Positions 47,091-58,619 of a stretch of 64,000 nt of DNA are shown here, one piece after another. This DNA is from Trifolium pratense (taxonomy: Eukaryota; Streptophyta; Magnoliopsida; Fabales; Fabaceae): the NCBI RefSeq assembly GCF_020283565.1, contig NC_060064.1:20232337-20296336 (forward strand), read 5' to 3'. How positions within the stretch are numbered: position 1 is the first letter of the stretch; the number at the start of each line of letters is the position of its first letter. The notes beneath the pieces were generated by a model. That model was given only the letters and a program-made list of their open reading frames with translations. It did not search any database and was not told the origin of the DNA. Both the position numbers and the translations under genes were made by a program.

Positions 47091-48415
47091 TAGAATTTAC
47101 CTCAATTGTTGGATTAATCCAACTTTTGAAAGTGTTTTCTCAAAATTGTTGGATTATTGCAGTTGATTGTACTACAATAATGTAAAAGATGTAAGTCATC
47201 CATATATGTGTACTTTCTTACTACAATTTCTTTTATAGTTAAAGTCACTTTACTTTTTCATGTCCAAATAAAATGTAAATTTCTCCATTTGGAAATTTTT
47301 TTCCCCAACACTTGATATTGAAATTTTTAGTATTATTTGCAGCCAAATCATTGTTAGACATTAAAAGTACTAATGGACCCATTAGTTAAAGTTGTATACT
47401 ACAAGTAAACTAAACATATATTACATTTTACTATTTAGGTATATTTAATCTCCAAATTTGGCTTGATATTGACTATGTGTGCAGGCCCTGTTTAACTATA
47501 TATCAGTTGGTTATGTTGTTGACGTTTACACAACCAAATAACTTTGCTTGAAGTAAGCTTGAAGCTTCATTGTGCTTTCCAGCAAATACTATAATTTTGC
47601 TCTTATGAATATACTTGATAGATATAGTGGAAAAACAGATAAGATACCCTTTAGATTAAATTTTGATGCTTTTAACCAAAAACATTAAGCTCATGTCGTA
47701 AATAGGATAAATCGTTCGAAAAAATCTGAGTTTGATTTATGATGAAAACAATTTTTTGTCAGATTTTACTTAACTTGCAGTCGAATTCTAGATTATCGGA
47801 GTCCTTTTCCCCTAAAACCAGATGGTTAATATAAAAAAAATTGTTGGTTTTTTTTTTTTAATTTAGATCGGTTTGACACATAAATAACAAGAAAATAAAA
47901 AAGGAAAACTTAGAAGACTGGCTATGGTACGTCACATTAATACATGAAGTTGGAATACAAAGCTAAAAGTATTTCTAAAAAATGACTTTAAGGGTTCAAT
48001 AATTTTCCTTGAAGAATAAGCAAACACTTATCTTAACTTGGTTATGAGTAACTTTAGTATTGTAAGGCATTCACTTCTTTTACATTACCTTTACTTCTGC
48101 ACTTTCCACACACTGTAGGAAAACTTTCTTACTCAATTACTGCAATTTAAGCAAGCTGTAAAACTTTTCGTATATTAGAGATAATGAAAAAGGAGCAATG
48201 AGAATCTATTGTTTAAATTGTCAATCTTTCGTCAACATTTTTCTGTATATATAAATCAATCATGTGTGTATAATTGTGGAGACTAATATCTAGAATAGGT
48301 CCAACGCATAAAAAAGGCTTAAGAAATTTTTTTAAAGAAGGTTTTTTGGAATTAAAAATAATATTTTCAAAAAACTTTTTATATTTTTATTTTTTGTTTT
48401 TGGTGAACTAAATGC
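47091..48415. other. Intergenic DNA
   Basis: AT-rich, no gene. A tRNA-like SINE fragment lies at about 47695-47830 (GTTCGAAAAAATCTGAGTTTG). Confidence 0.35.
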
Positions 48416-49275
48416 AACCAAACCAAATCTATACAAGCGAAAATCATCATATATGAGCTAAGGCAAAGTATTCCACCAACGATAGAACATGCTCAAATAA
48501 AATTTATATTATAGGCAGAGCCGGTTTTGGGCTAGGGCAAGCAGCGCCCGAGCCCAGGGCCCTCGGGCCTCCAAAAAATTAGGGCCTCAATTTTTTTTAT
48601 CAGCCCAACAAATCATAGTATTGGTTATATAGTTTTGCGGAGATAATATTACAATAGAAATTCATTGGCTCAGTGGCGCGCGGATTGTCGCTAAGTTTCT
48701 AGGATGATGGGGTCCGTGTTACCCATACTCTGTAGTTTTTTTTTTTTTTTTTTTTTACATTTTAGCATAATATGCCTATTTGTTTTATAATTGTTTCCTA
48801 ATGGATATTATAATAATTTCATTTATTAATTATCTTTCAATTTTTTATTTATCGGTTCAATTTTAACGTTAACGTTGTGAAATATAACTTTTTTTTTAAT
48901 GTTAGTTACATAGATGAATAAATTTTTTTTTAACATCAAAAGTTTTATTGCAAATCCTCAAAAATGGTATAAGAAATACCAATTTTGATGTTGTTAATAT
49001 TATTTACAATTCAGATAAATGATGTTTTTTTTTTTAAAAAAAAAATGTATTTATTATTAGGGATTCATTTTTATTATTTGTCTTGGACCTCCAAAATCTC
49101 GGAACCGGCCCTAATCATAGGTTCAGCAAGAAAATAATCAGGTTTATGAAGCAAATATAAACTTTTTAAAGTAATCCGAGAAGAAGGATTATCAATACCT
49201 CTGATATTCCAAAAGAAAATATTTATACATCGGAGGTGGACCTTGGGCAGGTATGATAATTTCAAAATTATCATA
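48416..49275 (-). pseudogene. LINE relic (endonuclease domain) split by a hAT element
   Basis: On the minus strand, 49232-49120 reads INIFFWNIRGIDNPSSRITL and then LLHKPDYFLAEPMI, the start of the exonuclease/endonuclease domain of plant LINE ORF2. The frame breaks at the hAT end at 49113; the other side (48515 down to about 48416) appears to continue the LINE. It is short, frameshifted and inactive. Confidence 0.6.
48516..49113. mobile_element. Non-autonomous hAT element, 598 bp
   Basis: Ends CAGAGCCGGTTTTGG and the inverse of TAGGGCCGGTTCCGAG. 8-bp flanks ATTATAGG (48508-48515) and ATCATAGG (49114-49121) differ at one base, as expected for an older hAT target duplication. The interior has a GC-rich patch then long A/T runs. 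No transposase remains. Confidence 0.75.
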
Positions 49276-49454
49276 AAAAAGGTTTATATTTTCAATAAAA
49301 TTTCAAAATCAATTATTAAAATTTTGCAGTCTAAATATAAACAATATTTTTAGAAAGACGCGATAAAACTTAGACTATATAATTATATTATTAATTATTT
49401 TGCTTTGTAAATTAGAATTTCCATTATTATCAATGATATAAAAGATCGTTGCAT

Positions 49455-49960
49455 CACTACAAATATTCGCTGTTTAGCCACACACACACGGTATTTTAAT
49501 TAACCACGGTTAAATTGAACAGAGGTTAAAGATAATGGTCACGGTTTAACCGTGGCTAAAGTAATATGATTTTCCCCGTTATTTTTTTCATTCTTCCTCT
49601 TCGTTCTATGTATACTCCCACTTTCCTAAACCTTCACTTTTCACTCTCAATTTTGTAAAACCTTTGCTCTCTCAATTTCCATAACCATCACTCTTCAACG
49701 ACCAAAACTTTCACTCTTAATTTCCTGCATAATCGATTTTTACCTCTCTCTCACTCCCATCTCTAAGCTATTTCGTGAACCACTACTTTAGATTCATGGT
49801 TTGTCGCATTCGGATTTCATCAATTTGTCGTCATTTGGATTTCACGGTTCATTGCATTTGAATTTCACGGTTTTTCGCATTCGATATCATCGTTTAGATT
49901 TCTTTAATGATTTTGCCTAATTTTACTTCTTTTTTTAGATTTTAGGTTGATTTACTTGTT
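49455..49960 (+). mobile_element. Single CACTA-type terminus
   Basis: CACTACAAATATTCGC begins with the CACTA terminal motif, followed by subterminal inverted motifs (AACCACGGTTAAAT, CACGGTTTAACCGTGGCTAA). I did not find the opposite TTGTAGTG end, so this is probably a fragment. Confidence 0.5.
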
Positions 49961-50044
49961 CTCTTCGGATGGGTTAAAAGGCTAATTGAATTTTGTTTTT
50001 CTTTGTGTATAATTTTATATTAGAAACTATCATAGTTGAAAAGC

Positions 50045-50920
50045 TACTAGCTAGTTAGTTGATAGCTGATAAGCTAATTTTTAGCAGATAGCTGAAAAAT
50101 TAGCTAGTAGAGTAAAATTAAAGTGTTTAGTAAATTTAGTTGTAGCAAGTACAAAATGACATAAAAGTACATTATTATTTTATGTGAGTCGATAATTATT
50201 TTATGAGTGAGTAGTTTTTTTATATTAAAAAAATCGAAGAAATTAAAATAATAAGGTTAAAATTAGAATGAAAGGTAAAAAACTATGAAGCTTAAACGCT
50301 ATTTAAAATAGCATCTGAAAAAAGTGAAAAAAGCTTGTTATCAAACACCTCTGATTTTATGAAACAAGCTTATAACCTAATATAATAAGCTATAAGCTAA
50401 CTTAGTAGATGTTTATTTTATGTGAGTGGATAGTTATTTTGGTGAGTAGATAGTTTTTTATTTAAAATAATAAAGAATTTAAAATAATAAGGTTAAAATT
50501 GGATTATGAAAAACTATAAGCTATAAACTCAAACGCTATTTAGGGTCCGTTTTGCTCTACTTATTTTCTATTTTTTTTTTCTTCTCCTTAAAAGTAGTAA
50601 AGAGATAAAAAATTATGTTTGACCCAACTTCTCCTTATTTTCTACTTCTTTACTTTATTTCTCTAATTCTTTTAAGAAAAAATAAGGTCAAATACAAATT
50701 TCTACTTCTCTATTTCTTTTAAGGAGAATAGAAAAGTAGAAAATAAGTAGGGTCAAACGGGACCTTAAAATATAGTATATGAGAAAAGTTATAAGTTACT
50801 ATAATGAAAAAAGTTTGTTAGTTGTTACCAAACACCTTTTTATCAAACAAATTTATAAGTTAATATAATAAGCTTTTGTGAAAAAAAATAAAATAAGCGC
50901 TAATATAATAAGCTAACTTA
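50045..50920. mobile_element. Diverged Tourist-like MITE copies
   Basis: Two tandem or overlapping inverted-orientation relatives of the 13139 MITE (AGCTGATAAGCTAA, ATCAAACACCTCTGA, AACGCTATTTAAAATAGC). The second is split by the MITE at 50543. Confidence 0.6.
50543..50764. mobile_element. Tourist-like MITE nested in another MITE, 222 bp
   Basis: Termini GGGTCCGTTTTGCTCTACTT and the inverse of GGTCCCGTTTGACCCTACTT. 3-bp duplication TTA (50540-50542, 50765-50767). The outer sequence CGCTATTTA..AAATAG is restored when the insert is removed and matches the uninterrupted copy near 50300. Confidence 0.85.
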
Positions 50921-51595
50921 TATATACAAAGAGGACCCCTGAACAAGAGTAATTTACCTACGAAATTCACATGATAAAGATAAAGGGTTGTGGTAAACGG
51001 TGCTTTAAGAGCATTTGTTAAGTACTAGATTTCCCACCCGTGCGACGCACGGGCAAGAATTTGTTTATACCATATGATTTTATATTATGTTTGTTAGTAT
51101 GACCAATAAATAATTTCACAGAATATTTCGATATCATTATAAATTAAACTAAATATAATTTAATTTTTAGTACCATGATAAATAATTAGCCATAATATTA
51201 AGATATCAAACATTGACCTAAAAAGAAATATATGCATACAAAATAGTGCATGTATAAGACGTGTGTGGAATGTTCCGATTGGGAATTTATGCACACCATC
51301 CATCCATATATAATTGTAACATTGGTGCATATATATATAGCAGTGGATGGTAATGCACTGACTATAAACTAAGCACGTTAACCACTAAATAAAACTTAAT
51401 ACTTATAATGTAAGGGTTGGATCATAGTTAGAGTTCATCACATGGAAGGAATTCATAAGTTGTTCAAAATACAAACCATTAAAAAACCTTAAACCAAAGG
51501 AACATTGACCAATTGTCTTTGAGAAGTCTGAATATAACAAAGCATGATTACCAAATGGCCTAAAACAAATTTTCAACATATCATTATATATTAAG
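50921..51595. other. Intergenic DNA downstream of B3 gene
   Basis: Contains CCCGTGCGACGCACGGG at 51038, an almost perfect palindrome next to ACTAGA, similar to 36912. The rest is AT-rich, including the probable 3'UTR of the B3 gene. Confidence 0.4.
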
Positions 51596-52677
51596 CTATG
51601 GTGAAGCTGCACGGATAATCATCACATTCATGTATTGCGGCGGGTTCTCAATTGAGCACTTCAAAACATCTCCAGGATTCAATTTGAACTCATCCTTGAA
51701 TTGATACCAACCGTCACCAAGATATCTTTCATTTTTGTAGCGACTTGAAGTGATGATTGTGCAGCTAATCACTCTTCCTGAGCTGACATCCCTCATCAAA
51801 ATGTTGTCCTGTTTTGCCGGAAGAACATGTTTTGATGTTTTGTTCGGAAAATGCTACAAAAAAATTAAACATAGAAAAAGTGAACTAAAATTAGTAAAAT
51901 AAAAATTCTTTAAAAACATTGCTAATTATAAATTGAACTTACCAAAACTTGCTTGGTATATGCCATTGACTCTGTGATCTTAATATCAAAGTTATAGTGA
52001 CGAAGCAGATCGTCCTCATCAGCATACATTGAATTATTTTTGCTAACATGTAAGAATTGTAGCATATCATCATCGTCATCCTCATTGTCATCCTCATCCT
52101 CATTATCATCATCATCATCATCGTCCTCATCATGATCGTCATCCTCATCATCATCATCGTCATCTTCATGATCATCATCATCCTCATCCGAAGATAAAAT
52201 TATTACCGGTGTTTTATCACCAACAGACTTAACAACAGGACTTGTTTTGCCACCTCTTTTTTGGATCATAACAAACTGATTGTCCTTAAACTGAAAATCC
52301 AGAAAAACATTTGTAGGTTTCTTAAATCCAAATATGTTAGCAACTTTGAAGCCACCGGTCAAATACCATACTCCTTTCCTACATTTAAGTAAGGCATCTG
52401 CTTGTCGATGGTTACTGTTTCTTATTGACACAGGCCTTGAGAAATCGATGATGCTTTCAAAGTTTTTTACAAAAGTAGGACAAATGTCAATTCTCTCCTA
52501 CATATGATATGATATAATATTAAAAAAAAAATAAACAATGACAATTCAATAAGAGTTGTTTTTATGTCTAAAATTAAAATATACTGTAATAACATATTTT
52601 GCCATATAATCAATACCTCGTCAGGGGAAATAATAGTCCGGAAACGACTCTCCAGATTAAATGAGCAGTCATTAGAG
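51596..52677 (-). CDS. B3-domain protein, two B3 domains with acidic linker, 5' end missing
   Basis: Three exons are visible: 52677-52617, 52497-51943 and 51853-51596 (GT..AG, phases agree), at least 290 residues. The first B3 domain runs from FNLESRFRTIISPDE through CPTFVKNFESIIDFSRPVSI, then WYLTGGFKVANIFGF. A linker of about 50 residues is almost all Asp/Glu. The second B3-like domain is FDIKITESMAYTKQVLHFPN, then GRVISCTII, ERYLGDGWYQF and LNPGDVLKCSIENPP. B3 domains bind DNA in plant regulators; this resembles REM-type double-B3 proteins. The first visible exon needs two bases from an upstream exon that I cannot find; a MITE (52842) and a LINE relic (53190) lie there, so the gene may be 5'-broken. 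Confidence 0.75.
52070..52190. repeat. Coding CAT/CCT trinucleotide repeat (acidic tract)
   Basis: Imperfect CATCAT/CCTCAT repeats encode the Asp/Glu-rich linker of the B3 protein on the minus strand. A second open frame there reads Met/Arg and is a shadow. Confidence 0.85.
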
Positions 52678-52841
52678 CTGTTTTGATAAAAATAGCATGA
52701 AGATATACATCAATATTTTATTTATAACTATTTCATTATTTTGATTAGCAATATGAAAATACAAGACTAAATTAATGATGATGTGCGTTTGATCTGCTAA
52801 AAATTAGAGAACTGGACTGAATAACTTTTGTTGTACCCTGT

Positions 52842-53107
52842 TTGATTTGAAATCGGTGATGGGACTGGACAAATTATGCAGCATGGGAAGGACAAAAACA
52901 AGATTTTTTGTCTCTCACTGAACCACAGAACAACTTTTTGTCCATAGTACAACTATAAAAATACAAAAATACCCATTTTATTTTCGAATATAAAAATATT
53001 ATCGCCATATATCTCTTCGGTACAGTTTTGTCCTGTCCTGTATTATCTTGTTCTGTCATGTATTGTTCTGTCTAGTTCTTGCTGTTTTATGAATCAAACG
53101 CACCCTT
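52842..53107. mobile_element. Tourist-like MITE upstream of B3 gene
   Basis: Left end CCCTGTTTGATT and the inverse of GGGTGCGTTTGATT at the right. The right part has TGTCCTGTCCTGTATTATC repeats. Ends are approximate. Confidence 0.5.
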
Positions 53108-53189
53108 AAGACATTGAAAGCATAATTTTCAAGACAAAATTTTCATATTACTAATATGCTTAACAAGTGTCACAAATGTAAACGTGTTT

Positions 53190-53372
53190 TTAGTTTGTAT
53201 TTTGAAAACTCTCGTGTTGAGTTTAATAGGAGACAAACAAATGAGGCAGTTCATGCTCTTGCGAGGATAGTCACATCTTTAGCTAGCTCTAATATTTTCA
53301 TTGATGTACCGACATGTATCAACCTTATTATTATGAATGAAATGTTAAGCATCTTTAAGTCAAAAAAAAAAA
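53190..53372 (+). pseudogene. LINE 3' relic (RNase H C-terminus)
   Basis: The plus strand reads FNRRQTNEAVHALARIVTSL and then FIDVPTCINLIIMNEML, matching the C-terminal part of plant LINE RNase H, followed by an A-run (about 53361-53371). Confidence 0.65.
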
Positions 53373-53429
53373 GTGTTATGGGGCATTGTTTAACATTTTC
53401 CGAAGATAAATTAGTTTATACTACTTGAA

Positions 53430-54196
53430 TGACTACTATCAAACGAGGGAACACATAGATATTGGTTAAAAGAAATTAGTTAATTATGGACAAAAAAAAA
53501 AAATTACCTTGATTGAAAAAAATAAAAAATTCCACTCAAACAAAGTTATTTTTTTATTGTGAATCTCTCATGTTTTTTCTATCGAGAATCAATTCCCACA
53601 ATTCAGTCAGTAAAATTCAATCAATAAATGCAAACATTGTTTCACATTTATATGAGAGAATTTCTAGTAATGATTGTCACTTCAAATAAAAAATTCATAA
53701 TCTTGTTTTTACATATTATTTAATTTCCCCCTTTATTTATTTATTTATTTATTTATTTATTTTTGGTCATGTCCCCTTTTATTTTTCTTATGGTTTTTTT
53801 TTTTGGTACATATTCTTATGGTTTTATATTTCACTTGAGAGAATATTTTCATCATAACAATAATAATTTCTTTGTCAAGTTCAACAATTGAGGCTTAGAA
53901 ACATATTCAAGACCCAACAATTTGTCACGTAAACTAGCCATTTCTTTTTATCGAGTAGCCTAATAGTTATAATTTGACCCTTAATGTCTAAGCTTAAAAA
54001 CATATTTAACACCCATCGATAATGTAATGTCTGGAGATTAAAAAAAAGTAAAGTTTGAGGTTCAAACTTTGATTCGGCATATAATATATGATCTCTATCA
54101 ACTGAGTTAAGTTTATGGAGAAAAAACTTGTCTATACATGCTCAAATTTATTAAAATACACCGTAAGCATGTTTCCAATAAACTTTTTCGGGACAA
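53430..54196. other. Intergenic DNA
   Basis: AT-rich with a (TTTA)n tract at about 53733-53762. A tRNA-like SINE fragment on the minus strand lies near 54050-54130. No gene. Confidence 0.4.
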
Positions 54197-54205
54197 ATTG
54201 AGAAA

Positions 54206-54461
54206 GATATTTTCTCTCCGGGCCCCCCATATATCTTTTATACCCCCCAATATTCTAATTTTGCCCTTGATAAAAACTTCGGTTCGTAGAAACCGAAGTT
54301 TTTTCTAGTTCAAATTCAGGAAAATTTCGGTTAACAGAAACCGATTTTTTTTTCAAGGCAAAAAAAAATCGGTTCGTAGAAACCGAAATTTTTATTGAAG
54401 GGCAAAAAAGTAAAATTCAGAGGGTGAAAAAGAACCATGAAGGGCCTAAAGAGAAAATATC
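54206..54461. mobile_element. Mutator-type MITE with hairpin repeats, 256 bp
   Basis: Ends GATATTTTCTCT and its inverse AGAGAAAATATC. Perfect 9-bp duplications ATTGAGAAA flank it (54197-54205, 54462-54470). Inside are three hairpins of the type CGGTTCGTAGAAACCG. A fragment of the same family lies at about 59040-59110. Confidence 0.85.
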
Positions 54462-54470
54462 ATTGAGAAA

Positions 54471-55318
54471 ATTATCTCAGCATAGGCCCAAATCCGAAAT
54501 CCAACTTAAGTTAACAAAAGGCCAACATCAAAATGCCACTTCCATGGCCGAGAGGATCCAACATGCTAAACTTTCACATAAAGTGTCATAAATGATACAC
54601 ATTAACAACTTGAGTTCTTCTTTTTGTGCTCCCTGAGTTTTTCGCGTATCTCTTGAGTCTCGAGTTTTCAATTTTATCCTCCTCGTTGATTAGGCACCGA
54701 GTGTGTAAAATTATAAAATTTGATAAAAATAAATAAATTAAAAAAAGTGTTTGTTGCATACACCGGAATTTGCATTTTAGGAAGCGGACCTGTCGGCAAT
54801 AAAATAAACAGTTTCTCATGCAGTCAAATTGTCGAGACATTTGTGGAGACATTCGTGTGTGGTTGTAACATAGCTTCAGCCAATCAAAATTCATGGTGAA
54901 TTCTATAAAAAAAGGATCATTTGTGTGAAAAAAAAGTTCACACATTCTCTCATTCTTTCATTTTTTTTTACATTTTTTGTTGTTTTAATTTTTCTTCGTT
55001 TTCGTGTAAATGGTAGCATAGTTTGCCATTGATTTGTCGTATCGATTCCACGGGTGTTGTGTATTCACCATTGTTGGGAGCGATATGGTAATCGAAAATG
55101 AATTTTTTGTGTACAATAATTTATTATTTAATTATCTATTTTATAATATGAATTGATTGAATGATAAAATTAAAAACTTAGTATGTACTATTTTTTTATA
55201 ATTCGAAAAAATAATTAAAATTTGAAATTTAATTTAAAATAATATTGCCAAATTTTAAGAATTACATAATTAAAAAATAAGTTAAAATAACATTACATAA
55301 TTTTAAAAACAATTAATT
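54471..55318. other. Intergenic DNA
   Basis: No gene that I can support. The minus-strand ORF 54945-54586 (119 codons) has no recognisable domain and biased composition. Confidence 0.35.
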
Positions 55319-55321
55319 TTA

Positions 55322-55505
55322 GAATTTAATTTATATACATTGTCAGTGTAAAGTTATTTTATACATGCGTCCAATAATATATCAACACATCATGTATGGT
55401 GTTTAAAAACACATGATGTGTCACATTCATTAAATGATGTGGCAACACATCATTGGGTGCATGTGTAAAAAAATATTACAGTGACAGTGCATACAAATTA
55501 AACTC
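55322..55505. mobile_element. Tourist-like MITE, 184 bp
   Basis: GAATTTAATTTATATACATT, then GTCAGTGTAA at the left and its inverse at the right. TTA duplications at 55319-55321 and 55506-55508. This TIR type is common in legume genomes. Confidence 0.75.
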
Positions 55506-55508
55506 TTA

Positions 55509-57925
55509 ACTTTGTTGATCATCATGCCCAAAACGTTGCCAAATATGCTCGACAAGACCATGTTCAAAAATTGTGTTTTTGTGATGTACCAAAAAAATAT
55601 TGTGTTTTGGTATAAATATCCATTAATTCAAATTGAATATATAAAATAAAGTGGGTCTCATAAAAAAAATATTTTAATGAAAAATAAGATGGATCCAATA
55701 GGAGAGAGAGTTTTTACCTAATAAGTACTTAATAGGTACTACACGATTGGAGATGGTCTAAGCTTGTTTGATAAAAATTGAACTGTTTGGTAGTATTTTT
55801 TGAGATATTATTTTAAGTAGCTTGCGTATGAGCTTATAATTTTTTACATTTAATTTAATCTAATGTTTACCCTTATTATTCTCATTTATTATTTCTTTAT
55901 TTCTTTTGTACTTTTTTTTTTACACAATTTCTTTTGTACTTTTAACTACCCCTAATCATGTAATTTTATGTTATTTTATAACAGTTAAATTTATCTAAAT
56001 ATTTTAATTTTATTCGACTAAATTTTCAGCAAATATGATAACCTCAACTTGACTGCTCAACTTGACTGCATATGAATTGATCGCACTCAATCCACTTCCA
56101 ATAAAAGTGGGGTAGAAACTAGAAACTACACAGCACGAGGATCATGAATAGCATTTCTCATTTTTTTTTTCTCTCTCCCTCCAACTTGCTCATCAACTTG
56201 CATAAACTGACGAAGACGTACCACTGATTTATTCAAACAAACCCATGCTGGACGACATTTTTTTCTTTGATATTGCCTTTGATTCTATACAACACTCTCT
56301 CTCTACATATTATTGAATTAAATAAACCCTATGTATGTGGCTGAACAACAGCAAAATATAGTACTATACAACTATTATTATTATTATGCTGCAACTTGCA
56401 TGTCTTTTTCTGTCCTTGCGTAAATTATAATTTATTTTGTCATGGATGGTTTGGAACTCAGGGAATATACATTCTTTGAAAAGACCAAACAAAGTCATAT
56501 ATGTTACAGCCGAATACAGCTAAGCTTAGCTACATATTAATTCAATTCAATATAATAATTTTTTACTTTTCTGAATCTAATTAATGTCAATTTATAACTA
56601 GTATTGCTAGTAGCCCAACTTGTTGTGAACAATAATAATGTTGGGGGAGAGTGAAAGTAAAGAAATTCCTTGTGATAAGCTTTCTTCAATTGCTTATTTA
56701 TTAAGTCAAATAGTAATAGATTTCAAAGAATTGCTGCATACAAGGAATTCCTCTCCACATCTATTCCAAAATTTATCAGTTTTTTATATTACAACAATAT
56801 AATGTAATATTATTTTGATAAGTCTACAATGCAATATAATAATCCTACTATATATTTACCAAGTCAAATATATAGGATGGTTAATTATAAATATTTTATT
56901 TTACCAAAGGAAAAGATAATTTGTAAGTAGCTAATATATAACTCAATTATATATGCTTCAAATATTTACCTAAACTCAAGCATATATCTATTCATATAAA
57001 TCAACATTCCATTGATCTGAGTCAAAATTGAGAAATTTTTTGGTGTTCACTTGATTTCGTCACTCTCACAAAATTGAAATAAATTTAAATAATATGTATT
57101 TTTTAAATAATTAAATAATATTTATTTTTATGTAAGTGTGACCAAATATTCTGACCAAACACTTGACCATTTAAGTATTTTTCATCCCGTAAATAGAAGA
57201 GACACACTAAATATGGTTAACTAAATTTTACGATAGAGATCAATCATGAACAAAATCGGTAAATACTTTCGCACCAACAATATAGTTAAAAAAATCTTTT
57301 CATATATAGATAGATTTGTGATGAAGAGAACTAGATATGTGGTAAAAATAAAATGATCATAGATAGATTTTAAGCAAGGAAGACGGAAAGTAAAGGCACA
57401 AACATAACCTCACCACCCCATACCACAAGTTGCATCAAAATCGTGGCCTTAACTTGTGGAAATCTCAAAATTCAAAAGCTCTCACCATTTCATGTGATAG
57501 AAACTTAGCATTCACATCAATCATCACCACTACCCAAGTTACAAAACAACTCACACAAACTCGTGAATCCAATTAATTTATCTAGCACATAAAATTATAT
57601 ACTATAGTCGGTGCATTAATTAATTAAACCTTTTCTAACAATGTGTTTTGTCCAGCTGAAAATTACTACAATGAAAATTAACAAAGATTAATTACATCAA
57701 ACATTACAGAAATTAATCCTTGTTTCAATTTTCACTCTCTCAACAAAGTGAAACAATAAAAACGATCAACAACTTGCTTAACCTAACAATGATAAAATTA
57801 ACAAAATATTTAACAACTTAGTAATCACTAATAATATTATTACAAGTAAAAAATTGTTGAAAACAGTAAAAATCAGAAGTTAAAATAATAAAGAGAGGGA
57901 AAATTTACAAACATCAATGAATGAA
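55509..57925. other. Intergenic DNA downstream of PYL gene
   Basis: AT-rich. A weak Tourist-like relic lies at 55755-56040 (TTTTAAGTAGCTTGCGTATGAG). No other gene or element is supported. The final few hundred bases probably hold the 3'UTR of the PYL gene. Confidence 0.35.
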
Positions 57926-57926
57926 C

Positions 57927-58490
57927 TTATCGTTGGTTCGATCTCGTTTCGGCCAAATTCTCGGCAAATTTCGCGAGAGATTGAAGATTGCACCGAAGAA
58001 TGGTATCAACAAAAACACAAGTATCATCAGTGGTGTTTCCCGGCGGAACATCAACGACGTAAGATTCAACAACAACCGTACCGGAGCGGTGGTTACCGTC
58101 GGAATCGGAGATCGGACACGGATGAAGAGTGGTGACAGAACGGTAGTTCGCGAGCCTGTGATCGCCGCCGATCATGCTGAAGCTGATGACGTGGCGTTCA
58201 TCGTCGAGGATTTCGAGTCGTTCGGTGCTGACGGCGGCGGGGAGACCGGAGATGACACGAACTTCACGGAGAGTGCCTACGTTTCCGTCGCCGAGGATGA
58301 CGTGGCAACTTTTGACAAAGTGTTTGTAGGCTTGTGGATTGTCGAAGCGACGGACGACGGACCAGACGGTGGATACAGGAGCGGCGATTTCTTGGATGAC
58401 GGCGGAGCAACACTGGTTTGAGGAAACGACGTGCGTGTGGTAGCGTGCGACGGCGTCGGGGACGGTGGTTGTTGGGTTTGGTAACATCAT
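57927..58490 (-). CDS. PYL4: PYR/PYL/RCAR abscisic acid receptor, PYL4-like
   Basis: Intronless, 187 residues, GC-richer than its surroundings. It has the START-like fold of ABA receptors with the key residues: Lys60 in YKHFVKSC (contacts the ABA carboxylate), gate loop SGLPA at 81-85, Glu90, latch HRL at 111-113 within GGDHRL, Tyr116, Ser118, Glu142 in VVVESYVVDVPPGN and Asn168 in CNLQSL. Upon ABA binding the gate closes and the receptor inhibits clade A PP2C phosphatases, releasing SnRK2 kinases. The GGDHRL latch, ERLEILDDERH and lack of introns fit the PYL4/5/6 subfamily; the exact orthologue is inferred. Two ATGs are adjacent (58490 and 58487). The long plus-strand ORF over it is a shadow. 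Confidence 0.95.
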   Translation of the reverse strand: MMLPNPTTTVPDAVARYHTHVVSSNQCCSAVIQEIAAPVSTVWSVVRRFDNPQAYKHFVKSCHVILGDGNVGTLREVRVISGLPAAVSTERLEILDDERHVISFSMIGGDHRLANYRSVTTLHPCPISDSDGNHRSGTVVVESYVVDVPPGNTTDDTCVFVDTILRCNLQSLAKFAENLAETRSNQR

Positions 58491-58595
58491 GTGTAATAAT
58501 AATTGTTTGATTTAATGTATGTGATTTTTTTTTTTTTTTTGTGTGTGTGAATGAATGAATGGTTTTGGGATTTTTGAAGAGAAATGAGAGAAGTT

Positions 58596-58602
58596 AAATA
58601 AG
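58596..58602 (-). promoter_or_regulatory. Possible TATA-like element of PYL gene
   Basis: Minus strand TATTTAA about 106 bp before the start codon, followed by CT-rich and CA-rich leader sequence. The match is weak. Confidence 0.3.
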
Positions 58603-58619
58603 TGAAGGTTGTTTTGAAA

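Noticed and set aside
54586..54945. 119-codon minus-strand ORF
   Set aside because: Biased composition, no recognised motif, no splice or promoter support.
57921..58421. 166-codon plus-strand ORF
   Set aside because: Antisense shadow of the PYL4-like gene, caused by its GC-rich codon usage; no domain of its own.
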